Origin: JBBSJZ01 sp041739875
GTDB taxonomy: Bacteria; Planctomycetota; Planctomycetia; Pirellulales; Pirellulaceae
Assembly: GCA_041739875.1 (NCBI GenBank)
Contig: JBGSNA010000357.1
Span: 1 to 64,000 of the forward strand
DNA: 64,000 nucleotides
Direction: 5' to 3'
Made by a program: the position numbers and the translations under genes. Under the pieces are notes generated by a model. The model was not told where the DNA came from. It did not search any database and saw only the letters and a list, made by a program, of their open reading frames with translations. Below are positions 1-8,927 of this stretch, one piece after another. Position 1 is the stretch's first letter, and every line of letters begins with the position of its first letter.

Positions 1-169
1 ACCGACCGCCGGGCCTCCGTGCGGACTAGCTTCAACGCTCGGGCCAAGAACACGACTTTGGGGTAGGGGGCAGTCCGCGCCGATTGCACGCCCAGCGATG
101 ATTCCACTCGACTGACACGCAAAGTCCGACCGACACATCACGAACCGATGCTGCCGTGAATAATCCGGG

Positions 170-820
170 CTAGTCTTCCTCGATCGCGATGGCTCGAACG
201 GGACATCCATCGCCTCCCATGATGCGCAGCGGAACGGCAATGAATCCGACTTCAGCTTGTGTGAGTTGATCGAGATTGGCCAGCCCTTCGACAATCAACA
301 CACCTCCATGAAACAGGGTTTGATGAACGCTGGTCAGCTCCGAGATGTTATTGACGTCTGCGACCGAAGGTGGTTCGACGCCGATCATCGCGACTTGCTG
401 CGTGACCAACCACTGAGCCAGCTCAATCGTCCCCCGAGGCAACTCGTCACGATACTCGGGTGTTCCATATCGCGTGTGCCAATCCGTCCGGAACAAAAGA
501 GTCGATCGCCAGGATAAACTTCGCCAATCGCTCGAGTAACTTCGTCGATCGTATGCAATTGGCGATGACTGGCGGGCGCCAAATTCACGATTCGAGCTGG
601 TCCACAACAAATGGATCGTTCTTGCTGATCGAGCGTCTTTCCGCCGGACACAAAATGCACCGGCGCATCCATGTGTGTTCCGGCATGCGAATAGAGTTCT
701 AGCGTGGTCGTGTTCCAACCCTCGTTCTCGATCGTCTTGGCAGGCTTGATCGCGACGCCGCGCATGTTGTTGTCGACCGGCAAACTCAGATCAATGACGG
801 TTCGCCTGGGCCGTCGGCAT
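170..820 (-). pseudogene. cyclase-family hydrolase (kynurenine formamidase-like), frameshifted
   Basis: The reading frame resembles the cyclase/arylformamidase family of metal-dependent hydrolases. It has an N-terminal VIDLSLPVDNN segment (near position 795) and the metal-binding HAGTHMDAPVHF motif. About halfway the coherent protein jumps frame: near positions 495-505 it passes from ...VYPGDR to LLFRTDWHTRYGTPEY, which is only readable in another frame and continues to the stop at 170. An ATG at 820, preceded by GAGGAG, may be the ancestral start but lies in yet another frame. The gene follows a broken oxidoreductase on the same strand. At least one frameshift means no full-length product; sequencing error cannot be excluded for a single event, but the neighbour is also broken. 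Confidence 0.7.
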
Positions 821-830
821 TCACTCCTCA

Positions 831-1683
831 GACCACTAACCGGAACCCAACAACTGCGGCGAGCCGATTCGTAAACGGATTCGATGACTCGTAAAGATTT
901 CAAGTATTCCGACGGTGATGTTTCACAAGCTGAATTGCCTGCCAAGACATCCAAGAAATGTGTTTGGCATGCGTAAACGCAATCGCCTGCAAAACCAAGT
1001 TCAGATCGCTCATAGGGGTGGATGTAAGCAGGTTGTCCCAACTGCTTGATCGTAATATTGCCTTGGTTATCCATCCATAAACTGCCGCCGTTGGTTTCGA
1101 CGCATAATTCTCCAAACGTATAGCGAGGATCTTCCGAAAGCGATTCGTTGTAACGACAGGCATCCCAGCCTCCGACGGCACCACTGGCAAATCGAAGGGT
1201 AAACGTGCCGGTGTCCTCGCCCTTGATCTCGCGGTTAAGCCGACGAAGGCTTGCCGAGCACTGCGTGACTTCGCCTGCCAGATAGCGAAAGGTATCAGCA
1301 AAGTGAATGCCCGTTTCGTGCATTCACATGCGGGGCATGGTTCGAAAATAAGGTTGACGGTTGAGGTATGCATCGGCGCCCCAGCCGTCTCCCATTCGAG
1401 TGCGCATGGAGATCGTATGCAATTGATCGCCCAACGTGTTGGACTCGAGCAGTCGTTTGATTTCGCGGTACCATGGTTGAAATCGAAAGTTCTCATGGAC
1501 CATGAAGATTGACTTTTGGGATTGAACCCAATTGAGCAGTCGACTTGCTCCTTCGAAGTCATCTGCTATCGGCTTCTGGCAAATCATTGGCAGCCCCTGT
1601 TTGACCACCCTGGTCACGTTCCTTCTGGGCATTGACAAGAATCTTGGCAACTCGACCCAGTTCTCGCTCCGATTGCAATACAT
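831..1683 (-). pseudogene. Gfo/Idh/MocA-family oxidoreductase, interrupted and truncated
   Basis: The translation matches the middle and end of an NAD(P)-dependent Gfo/Idh/MocA sugar or inositol dehydrogenase. GLPMICQKPIADD is the family EKP-type motif region, and MHETGIHFADTFRYLAGE holds the conserved catalytic-helix His (ETGIH). The frame is cut by an in-frame TGA at 1324-1326, directly before MHETGIHF, where relatives carry a sense codon. The Rossmann N-terminus with its GxGxxG motif is missing, and the sequence before the QKPIA motif does not read as a dinucleotide-binding fold. The C-terminal end runs without a stop into the cyclase remnant. Truncation plus a nonsense codon supports a pseudogene. 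Confidence 0.75.
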
Positions 1684-1836
1684 CTAATTCTCAGACTTAA
1701 TTACCAAAATTTTCTTGACAGCCGAATTCGAATCGCAATAGACTTTTGCTGTGATGAAGCGATTAACGGTTTGTTGGAGTCAAATCACACTTTTCGTTCT
1801 TAGGGTAAATTTTCAAATGCGGGCAATTCTTTTTTT

Positions 1837-2616
1837 GTGTTGAGTTTTACTCAGGTCGCATCAGACGATGCTTACGAGATAAAGTCTGAGATCCTATCCA
1901 AGGCAAAACTTCTTGGCACGGTTAGCATCAGCAAGCACGAGTCTGTTGATGTCGGGACGATGTATTTAGGCGATCATCGCGAAGGTAAAGTATCGCTGAG
2001 AAACGATACCGACCAACCGATTGAAATCACCGGCATGAGCACGAGCTGCGGATGCACGGCTGCCTACCCCGTGGAAAACAAGCTAGACCCTGGGCAAAGT
2101 GTTTTCCTTATCGTGCGAGTGAAACCAACCGCACCTGGAAAAATTGACTCTCGGCTAGGCATCAAGACTAGCGATGACAACAGCCGCTTTGATTTTCGAA
2201 TCAGGGGCGAGCTTCACAGCTTGGTGACAGTGAACAATACACACTTGAAGCTTGGCAAGGACGACGCTGAACTCACGATTACTGTTGGCATAAATCACCC
2301 CGAGCTAACGCCAGAAGATATCAGCGTTCAACGTGAAGGTCATGTCCGCCTTGCTTCGCGTTTTGTCTATGGAACGATAAAGGATGAGTTCACTTTTCGG
2401 CTCTTCGTTTCTGGTGACATTAGTTCACTGCCGGAGAGTGGCCAAGCGAAACTAAATGAACATACGGTCAATGTACGGCTCCAGAAATTTCCCGACACCA
2501 ACACTGCGGTGCTTCACTGCGTAGCTTCAGGGGATATAGCTGGTGACGGTATCTCAGCGAGGCTCACGCTCGCTGATCAATCGTTTGAGTTTCAACTACA
2601 TTCGAGGGCACAATGA
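1837..2616 (+). CDS. DUF1573 domain protein, probably exported; start region possibly frameshifted
   Basis: The first half is a DUF1573 domain, an Ig/ASPM-like beta-sandwich common in planctomycete exported proteins: VDVGTMYLGDHREGKVSLRN, then TSCGCTAAYP with the hallmark CGC. The open frame can begin only at the GTG at 1837, giving a protein with no signal peptide. An ATG at 1817 reads MRAILFL and would supply one, but a run of seven T (1830-1836) puts it out of frame; with eight T the product would begin MRAILFFVLSFTQVASDDA, a good signal peptide. The downstream gene overlaps it by 4 bp (ATGA). The domain call is firm. The start is uncertain: indel, sequencing error or true GTG start. Confidence 0.8.
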   Translation: MLSFTQVASDDAYEIKSEILSKAKLLGTVSISKHESVDVGTMYLGDHREGKVSLRNDTDQPIEITGMSTSCGCTAAYPVENKLDPGQSVFLIVRVKPTAPGKIDSRLGIKTSDDNSRFDFRIRGELHSLVTVNNTHLKLGKDDAELTITVGINHPELTPEDISVQREGHVRLASRFVYGTIKDEFTFRLFVSGDISSLPESGQAKLNEHTVNVRLQKFPDTNTAVLHCVASGDIAGDGISARLTLADQSFEFQLHSRAQ

Positions 2617-3566
2617 GAACTCTAATCGCACTACTGCTCATCCACTCATTGGCCTATGCAGAGGATGGCATTCTTTCGTCGACCAAAGACCCAGACAAAA
2701 CCGGTCGAGTTTTCGACTTGATCTCAGATTTCCGTGTAAACCAAGAGGCCGTCCTGGCAAAACGCTACGCGTTTGTTGCCAGAGGTGAGGAGTTGAGAGA
2801 AAGAAAGGACAAGTTCAGTCAGTACCCTCTCTGGTTCGTGTCAGCTAGGGAAAATCGGAGCTTGAGGCTTGACGCTGAGGCAATTGGACTGCCAAGCAAC
2901 CTTTCTGCCATGAGCGAGAAGTGGTTCCAGCAAATTATCAAGGATGGTCGACATTACGTAAGACACGGTGCTTACCGTAGTGACGCGACGAAAGAATTTG
3001 AAGACGCTGAGGCGAGAGACAAGGAGCAGATAAGAATTCGTTTCCTGAAACCCTTTCACCAAGTCCACCATCCCGCCAATAGCATTTCTACACAGAGCCC
3101 AAAAAATGAACTTACGACGCTTTTTAATCCTGTGTACATGCTAAAAAAAGGAGTTTACGAAGACGACGGGGACATTACCGCTGAGTTCTTCGTTGATAGG
3201 GAACATGATACCACAATAGTAATGAGGTTTGATAAAGACGATTCGTTTCGGCTAACCGAAGTGAAGCACTTCATGTCTCCCTTTAGTAAAGACATGTACT
3301 TAGTGAGCCACTGCAAGACGAAATGGCAGACCATCAAGGACGGGCTATATGTGCCACTCTCGCTCGATGCCATCTATACGCATATCTCGCGTGATACTAG
3401 TACCTACTTTCTTCAATACGACTGGAAGTTTGATGACGATCTCCCTGAAACGATGATAGACGTTGACGATCTCGACTGGCGTGAGCGTCTTAGAATCCAC
3501 TTTGGCCACGACTGGCATCGTCGTGGAGTCATCCCTGTCCCCTACTCAAAGGAAGAAAGCAAATGA
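2613..3566 (+). CDS. exported protein of unknown function, second gene of the DUF1573 operon
   Basis: A 317-residue protein with a short signal peptide (MRTLIALLLIHSLAYA, cleavage probably after AYA). The mature part is charged, rich in Asp, Arg, Phe and His, and has no motif I recognise. Its start overlaps the DUF1573 stop by 4 bp and its own stop overlaps the next start by 4 bp, so the three genes are almost certainly co-translated. All three predicted products carry, or once carried, signal peptides, which points to a joint role in the periplasm or at the cell surface. No catalytic signature is visible. Confidence 0.75.
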   Translation: MRTLIALLLIHSLAYAEDGILSSTKDPDKTGRVFDLISDFRVNQEAVLAKRYAFVARGEELRERKDKFSQYPLWFVSARENRSLRLDAEAIGLPSNLSAMSEKWFQQIIKDGRHYVRHGAYRSDATKEFEDAEARDKEQIRIRFLKPFHQVHHPANSISTQSPKNELTTLFNPVYMLKKGVYEDDGDITAEFFVDREHDTTIVMRFDKDDSFRLTEVKHFMSPFSKDMYLVSHCKTKWQTIKDGLYVPLSLDAIYTHISRDTSTYFLQYDWKFDDDLPETMIDVDDLDWRERLRIHFGHDWHRRGVIPVPYSKEESK

Positions 3567-4141
3567 AGACCTGTCAAACAGTGATTGCTGTTATGTTCGC
3601 ACTTGGCTGCATTGCAATGCCAGCCCTTGCTCAGAACCACGGTGACACCGGATGTTACTACAACGATGCTAGCCAAGGCTGTGTCTCAAACATACTGCTT
3701 AGTGCGTTCAACCCATACTGTCCATCCACTTGCTCAGTGAATGATTCGTATGGTTGTAATGGCCAATATTATTTCATGCAAGGAGGGGCAGACGCAAATT
3801 ACCAAGGCTTTACGGCATATGGAAACCCCGGTGGGAGCACTGCTGCACGTTTCTCGTCATCAAATTCACATGTATACGAGTCGATGGAATGTGCCGTGGA
3901 GGGGGTTTGTAATTGCGAGAGCCATTACAACGATCAGTATCTTTTCTCCCACGTTACCTGTGAATACCAAGATACGTATTTTCATGAAGAATACAATATC
4001 GATATTGGGACCGGTCCGTTGTGTGATGACTGCACGAACTCCGATGGCACCACTAAGCCAGGCTATCCCAACGATTGCCCTCCTGGAGTGGATGTCTACG
4101 GATATGGGCATCCGCTTTATGACCCAGGCTATGGTGAGTAG
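3563..4141 (+). CDS. small exported cysteine-rich protein
   Basis: A 192-residue protein with a clear Sec signal peptide (ending MPALAQ, residue 24). The mature 168 residues hold 12 cysteines, an even number, together with many Tyr, Gly, Asp and Asn. Local pairs such as CNC and CDDC suggest a disulfide-stabilised extracellular fold. The C-terminus is a Tyr/Gly/Pro-rich tail ending DPGYGE. I do not recognise the family. It is the last gene of a three-gene coupled operon, and its 3' end overlaps that of the convergent comB by 13 bp, so there is no room for a separate terminator. Confidence 0.75.
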   Translation: MKTCQTVIAVMFALGCIAMPALAQNHGDTGCYYNDASQGCVSNILLSAFNPYCPSTCSVNDSYGCNGQYYFMQGGADANYQGFTAYGNPGGSTAARFSSSNSHVYESMECAVEGVCNCESHYNDQYLFSHVTCEYQDTYFHEEYNIDIGTGPLCDDCTNSDGTTKPGYPNDCPPGVDVYGYGHPLYDPGYGE

Positions 4142-4890
4142 TGCTGCTGGCGAAGCTGGTCGGCGACAAACCGGTAGGGTGCTCGGGCGATGCAGCGTGG
4201 GACGATGTCGGTGACGTTTGTGGCGGCGCAAAGCGAGAGGTCCGTTTGGTAGCCCGCGGCGGTGAGATTGCGTCCACCGAGCGTGCTAGCAAACCGTGTC
4301 GCGAGCGAAACGCTTTCCGAGGCTCCTTGTTCGCCTAGCCAAAACTGGTTCGCCAATGCACAAGCGTCGTTTTCGAAGGTCACCGACGTGGTATCGGCCA
4401 GCCGGCACAAGATCGCGCCGGCGAGCATTACGTCCTCACCAGTAATTTGGCCGTCGGTCCCAGCGCATATTAAATGCAAAGTTGAGAATCGTGAGACAAA
4501 CCGAAGCACGGCATCAACGTTCAAGAACGAAGCGACGACAATCTCGCTGGCATCCTTCGCCGCCGCGATGGCACGCGTTCCGTTCGTGGTGGTCATCACC
4601 AGCGAACGACCAGCAACGACTCGCTCGGTATACTCCGCCGGCGAGTTGCCAAGATCAAAGCCTTCGATCGGTTGACATTGACGCTCGCCACAAAGCAGCG
4701 GCCGAGGTGAGCTTCGTTGTTGAATCTCAAAGGCCTCCGCAATGTCCAAGCAAGTCGTCACGTCGTTTGCGCCAGCGGCTAGAGCTGTTGTCATCACCGA
4801 CGTCGCACGCAGCACATCCATGACCACGGCAACGTCCACCGACGACGGCGCACCGTCCAGCCCAGGAATCAGCGAACACCAAACTTTCAT
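4129..4890 (-). CDS. comB: 2-phosphosulfolactate phosphatase (ComB family)
   Basis: ComB removes phosphate from 2-phosphosulfolactate in coenzyme M-type sulfonate metabolism; in bacteria without methanogenesis the family may have another small acid substrate. Supporting segments are VVMDVLRATSVMTTALAAGA near the N-terminus, GFDLGNSPAEY, the TTTNGTRAI motif and the CAGTDGQITGEDVMLAGAI segment, in family order and at family length (253 residues). The ATG at 4890 is preferred over an in-frame GTG six bases upstream. A 59-residue CPXCG gene ends 11 bases before this ATG, so the two are probably co-transcribed. Confidence 0.88.
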   Translation of the reverse strand: MKVWCSLIPGLDGAPSSVDVAVVMDVLRATSVMTTALAAGANDVTTCLDIAEAFEIQQRSSPRPLLCGERQCQPIEGFDLGNSPAEYTERVVAGRSLVMTTTNGTRAIAAAKDASEIVVASFLNVDAVLRFVSRFSTLHLICAGTDGQITGEDVMLAGAILCRLADTTSVTFENDACALANQFWLGEQGASESVSLATRFASTLGGRNLTAAGYQTDLSLCAATNVTDIVPRCIARAPYRFVADQLRQQHYSP

Positions 4891-4901
4891 ACCCACTTGT
4901 C

Positions 4902-5081
4902 CTATTCCGGTTCAGCCCACACGCGTGTGTCCTCGTCATCCCACTCGACGTGAATCACATTGGGTCGACAACATACCGGACAATCCTCAACGTATTGCTG
5001 GTAGTGGCCTTCGCCCGGTTCAAGTGGCACGACGATTTCTTCGCCACATCCGTCGCAAATATAGGTACCTTCAGTTTTCAT
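4902..5081 (-). CDS. CPXCG motif-containing small cysteine-rich protein
   Basis: A 59-residue ORF starting MKTEGTYICDGCGEEIVVP with a first zinc-knuckle pair CxxC (C9, C12) and a second at C34-P-V-C37-C38, followed by an acidic C-terminal tail. It matches the Cys_rich_CPXG family of small zinc-ribbon-like proteins, whose function is not established. The start ATG at 5081 is preceded by GAGAGACC. It lies immediately upstream of comB on the same strand. The family call rests on motif spacing and length. Confidence 0.85.
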   Translation of the reverse strand: MKTEGTYICDGCGEEIVVPLEPGEGHYQQYVEDCPVCCRPNVIHVEWDDEDTRVWAEPE

Positions 5082-5301
5082 GGTCTCTCCACGAATCAGG
5101 GTTCAGAGCGTTGCACCGGCTCGGAGCGTGTACTATCTCAAAGTATCGTTCAGTGTAGAGTACCGGCGAAAGACCTTCGAGTGATTGGTTTGAAAGTTAG
5201 CCAACCTTGGCTCATCACCGGCTTTCACCTCACCACCCCAAATGCGATACTTAATCGTCCCCCAAGCTCGCCGTTACCGTCCCTCTTCAAGTCGCCCCAG
5301 C

Positions 5302-6360
5302 ATGAAAAACGTTGCCTTGTTTGCTTTGATTGGCGCCACGCTAATCGGTTCACTCATTGCCCCTATCGTCGGTTGCAATCGTACTGAAACGGTCCCCTCG
5401 GCGCAACAGCCCGTGAACACACCAACAGCAGTTCCCCCAGAATCGCTCGCAAGTGATCCGGCGAAGATTACGAGCATGCTTCCTGTAACGGCCGTGAAGT
5501 TAAAGAATGGCAAGATCACAAGTCTCGACTTGCGATCGCTCAGCGGTAACGAGCTAACTCAAGCGATTGCACTGGCGACAAAGATCGACAGCCTCGAAGA
5601 AGTTTCGCTTTCAGGCGAAGCCGTCACGGACTCGGTGGTCGAACCAATTCTTCAAGTCACCAGCATCGTACGACTTCGGCTTCCTCAGACGCAAATTACC
5701 GACGGCACGCTAGCGAAACTTGCTGAAGGTGGTCGCTTGAAACTCTTGGACTTGACGGATGTGACAACGATCAGTGATCAAGGATTTTTGTCGATCGGCA
5801 AGATGCCCAACCTTGTCGAGTTGAACCTGATGAACACGCCCGTCACGGACGAGTCGATCAGCTTGCTATCCGACTTAAAGGCATTGAGGAAATTGCGACT
5901 GCGCGGTACTCAGATTTCTGGCGAGAATGTGACCGCGTTTGCGTCGATGCCGATCGTTGACCTTGAGTTGTCCGAAACGAATTTCGGAAACGCGGGAATG
6001 GCAGCGATCGCCAAGATGCCCAAACTTGAAAAGCTGAATTTGTGGCTGACCAAGATTGATGACAAAGGTCTCGCGGAACTTCAGGGCAAAACCTCGTTGA
6101 CGCTACTTAATCTCGATAATGTGGCCGGAGTTACGGACCAGTCGATTCCCCTGATTGTGGGACTGCAAAATCTAGAGCTATTGCACCTCGGTGGCACTGG
6201 CGTTACGGAATCCGCAGTCCCCCAATTGAAGACGCTATCGAAATTGAAGACGCTCTTTATTACTCGACTTGGAATCAGCGATTCCACCGCAGAGGAACTG
6301 CGGAAAGAAATGCCCTCGCTTGAGCGTTTTGAGTACCGAGACGCAACTGTCTTGCCTTAG
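5302..6360 (+). CDS. leucine-rich repeat lipoprotein
   Basis: A 352-residue protein from the ATG at 5302. It has a lipoprotein signal peptide (MKNVALFALIGATLIG... ending PIVGC, Cys at about residue 25), then a Pro/Thr-rich linker. From about residue 70 on there are roughly ten leucine-rich repeats of about 24 residues of the ribonuclease-inhibitor or internalin kind, for example LKLLDLTDVTTISDQGFLSI, LVELNLMNTPVTDESISLL and LRKLRLRGTQISGENV. Such lipoproteins are common in planctomycetes and are expected to be binding or scaffold proteins facing the periplasm. An ATG 60 bases upstream would bury the signal peptide and was rejected. Confidence 0.85.
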   Translation: MKNVALFALIGATLIGSLIAPIVGCNRTETVPSAQQPVNTPTAVPPESLASDPAKITSMLPVTAVKLKNGKITSLDLRSLSGNELTQAIALATKIDSLEEVSLSGEAVTDSVVEPILQVTSIVRLRLPQTQITDGTLAKLAEGGRLKLLDLTDVTTISDQGFLSIGKMPNLVELNLMNTPVTDESISLLSDLKALRKLRLRGTQISGENVTAFASMPIVDLELSETNFGNAGMAAIAKMPKLEKLNLWLTKIDDKGLAELQGKTSLTLLNLDNVAGVTDQSIPLIVGLQNLELLHLGGTGVTESAVPQLKTLSKLKTLFITRLGISDSTAEELRKEMPSLERFEYRDATVLP

Positions 6361-6421
6361 CCCGAAAGCGACGCATAGAATCTCGATCGAGCACAACCTT
6401 GACCAACCCAGAAAGACCACG

Positions 6422-7174
6422 ATGGCAAAGAGCGAACAACAACGGCAACGCAAGTTGGCCAAGAAGAAGGCGAAAGATCGAGAAGACCGCAAGGCCATGA
6501 TTCAGCGCCAGCAGCAACTGTCGTCGATGGCTGGCCAAATGGCCGAGGCCGCGAAGGGCGAGATCGACGGTTGCTACATCGCATCGGCATGCCATAACGG
6601 CACCGGGATTGGCAGCGTCCTGATCGTTCGGCGATCGGCGTCGGGCCAACGCACGTTCGCCATGTTCCTTGTCGATGCGTTTTGTCTGGGCGTGAAAGAC
6701 TCGCTCGGCAAGACATGCTCCGCCACTCAAATTGCCGACATTCTCGAAGATCTAAGGCTCCGTGATCCGATCGAAGCTGTCGAGCCTGGCGTTGCCCGCG
6801 GATACGTCGAAGCGGCCATCGAGTTCGCTCAATCCATTGGGTTTGCACCCCACAGCGACTATCGGAAAGTTGCTCCGATTTGGGGCGACATCCAAGCAAC
6901 GGATTTCCCTGAGAAATACACCTTCGGCCGCAACGGTCGACCAGCGTATATTGCTGGACCGTATGACGATCACACTCGCCAGATGCTTATCATCAATACG
7001 CTCACGAAAAAAATTGGCGTCAAGAACTTTGACTTCGTGATCTCAAACGACTCCCTTGAGAATCTGAACAACTTCCCCGAGCGACTCGATGAACCGGAAC
7101 CGTTCGACGAATCCGAGCATGACATCCGCACCGTCGATGGCACGGTGATCCAGCGCATCGACGAGGGTTCATGA
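6422..7174 (+). CDS. conserved protein of unknown function with a basic coiled-coil N-terminus
   Basis: A 250-residue protein from the ATG at 6422. The first 35 residues are Lys/Arg/Gln-rich and probably helical (MAKSEQQRQRKLAKKKAKDR), as in nucleic acid- or ribosome-associated proteins. After about residue 45 comes a globular domain with CYIASACHNGTGIGSVLIVRR, FLVDAFCLGVKDS and GYVEAAIEFAQSIGF. The C-terminus is acidic. I cannot name the family; no signal peptide or membrane segment is present, so it is probably cytoplasmic. It stands alone downstream of the LRR lipoprotein and convergent with the sulfatase. Confidence 0.75.
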   Translation: MAKSEQQRQRKLAKKKAKDREDRKAMIQRQQQLSSMAGQMAEAAKGEIDGCYIASACHNGTGIGSVLIVRRSASGQRTFAMFLVDAFCLGVKDSLGKTCSATQIADILEDLRLRDPIEAVEPGVARGYVEAAIEFAQSIGFAPHSDYRKVAPIWGDIQATDFPEKYTFGRNGRPAYIAGPYDDHTRQMLIINTLTKKIGVKNFDFVISNDSLENLNNFPERLDEPEPFDESEHDIRTVDGTVIQRIDEGS

Positions 7175-7207
7175 CGATCAATTTTCGTGAAGCAATAGGA
7201 GACGAAG

Positions 7208-8758
7208 TCATTCGTAATCCCATTTCATGATCCACGGATCTTGAAACTGTTTTTGATACTCTTTGAGCTTCAATTTGTACGTTTCCAAGACATCGCGGTG
7301 ACCTTCACTTGCCGCCAAGTTCGTCGTCTCGTTCGGATCGGATTTGATGTCGAACAATTCGAACTGGGGGCGTTGGATGTATTCGCCGACGGTTTTGTTT
7401 CCGTACGGAGCATCCTTGCCCTTGGCCCATTGGGCTTGCCAACTGCTTGCGGCCCAAAGGTCGGACGCAAACGGGTACGGCAACGGGTGAGCGATGTTCC
7501 AAATCAGTTTGTACGTGTCATCACGAATGACTCGCATCGGGTAGTACATTTGGATTTCATGGAACGTATGCGACGCAAAAATCGTTTCGTGATGAACTTC
7601 GCTCGGATCCGCCAAGCAGTGCAACCATGACTTGCCGTGGTATCGATTGAACGGCAGTCCGCCGTTGAGGTTTTCCATCGAGGACTCGCCGCGTTCGTCC
7701 CAGAATTTTTTCGCATTCAACAAGTTTTTGGGTCCATTCTTATTGGAGTCCAACCCGCCCGCGAAATCCAACAGTGTCGGTGTAATATCAATGTGACTAA
7801 TCATGGACTCGCACTCGACGCCTCGACGCGTTTGGTACGGATCACGAACCACCATGGGAACTCGCAGTCCACCCTCATACACGGTTGTTTTCCCACCGGA
7901 GAATGCCATGCCGTGGTCGCTGGTAAACACAATCAGTGTCTTGTCGTACAAATCTGCGGCTTTGAGTATCTCGACGAGTTTGGCAACGCCCTGGTCGACT
8001 CGCGAACACGATTGGTAGTACTGCGCGAGTTCTTCGCGGGTCTCCGGTGTATCGGGAAGAAATGCCGGCACAACCACTTTGGCTGGATCGTAGAACACTT
8101 CCGTGACATTCGGGCGTTGTCGATTGTGAGGCAAGTTGCCGAATAAATCTGCTTTGAGTTCGAGCTTCGAATCCATGTCCTGTCCGCCGCCCCGATGCGG
8201 ATCATCGGTAGCGAAGTACAAGAAAAATGGCCGATCGTCATCTTGATCGGTGATGAATGCTTTCGCGTTCTCTGCCATTTCCACGGCATTGCGGGCGCTA
8301 CCCTTGAGGTAGCTATCGAAGTGATACACAGTTTCTGGTGCGACATGGTACTTGCCAATTTGAGCCGTTCGATAACCTGCACCCGACATCACTCGCGGCA
8401 AGGCAAGGCTCACGACATCGCCAAACGAAGCGAACTTGTGGTAGTGGTGTTGATGCCCAAATTGGCCATTTCGATGGTTATGCAATCCGCTCATCACCAC
8501 ACTGCGACTTGCGCTGCACGAAGCCGTTGTCGCAAAAGCGTTCCGGAACAGCACCCCATCTTTGGCGATGGCATCCATTGCAGGTGTCACAGCCACCGGA
8601 TCGCCGTAGCAGCCCAGCGTGGGGCTCTCGTCGTCGGTGATAATGAACAGCACATTCTTCTCGGCGGCCCAAGACAGCCTCGGCAACAAGAGTGACGGCG
8701 CAAGAAAACAGACGGTCCAAGCGAGCAAGATGCACGCGATTTTAGATTGCTGACGCAT
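7208..8758 (-). CDS. secreted type I sulfatase (N-sulfoglucosamine sulfohydrolase-like)
   Basis: Formylglycine-dependent sulfatases hydrolyse sulfate esters or sulfamates on polysaccharides. This protein has the metal-binding N-terminus NVLFIITDDESPTLGCYG, the active-site signature CSASRSVVMSG (Cys modified to formylglycine, x-A-x-R variant), GKYHVAPE, and TSDHGMAFSGGKTTVYEGGLRVPM containing the second metal site. The order and the spacing to the C-terminal domain (QFELFDIKSDPNETTN) fit the heparan N-sulfatase subgroup. Starting at the ATG at 8758 gives a signal peptide ending LSWA; a longer in-frame start at 8806 would displace it. Sulfatases are strongly expanded in marine planctomycetes. 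The precise substrate cannot be read from sequence. Confidence 0.92.
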   Translation of the reverse strand: MRQQSKIACILLAWTVCFLAPSLLLPRLSWAAEKNVLFIITDDESPTLGCYGDPVAVTPAMDAIAKDGVLFRNAFATTASCSASRSVVMSGLHNHRNGQFGHQHHYHKFASFGDVVSLALPRVMSGAGYRTAQIGKYHVAPETVYHFDSYLKGSARNAVEMAENAKAFITDQDDDRPFFLYFATDDPHRGGGQDMDSKLELKADLFGNLPHNRQRPNVTEVFYDPAKVVVPAFLPDTPETREELAQYYQSCSRVDQGVAKLVEILKAADLYDKTLIVFTSDHGMAFSGGKTTVYEGGLRVPMVVRDPYQTRRGVECESMISHIDITPTLLDFAGGLDSNKNGPKNLLNAKKFWDERGESSMENLNGGLPFNRYHGKSWLHCLADPSEVHHETIFASHTFHEIQMYYPMRVIRDDTYKLIWNIAHPLPYPFASDLWAASSWQAQWAKGKDAPYGNKTVGEYIQRPQFELFDIKSDPNETTNLAASEGHRDVLETYKLKLKEYQKQFQDPWIMKWDYE

Positions 8759-8927
8759 CGAAAAGGTCTGCCTGTGAGTGACGTGGTCCGGGAGTGAGGT
8801 AACCATTGTAGCTCAGCCGTATGTAGCTCAGTCGTCATGGATTGCGAAAACGTCTACAATCGTGTCGAGCGGTCAACGAGTCCATATACAGGCCGATATT
8901 TTCGTACACGGAGCGATTTAGCACTCG

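Noticed and set aside
385..1323. A 312-codon open frame that could be read as an intact dehydrogenase-cyclase fusion
   Set aside because: It lacks both the N-terminal half of the dehydrogenase and the C-terminal half of the cyclase, which continue across a stop codon and a frame change; a decayed pair explains it better.
1324..1326. In-frame TGA as a possible selenocysteine codon
   Set aside because: Relatives have an ordinary residue here, no SECIS-like hairpin is evident, and the gene is also broken elsewhere.
8809..8835. Short direct repeat GTAGCTCAG before the sulfatase start
   Set aside because: Only two copies of 9-13 bases; could be chance, no evidence of a binding site.
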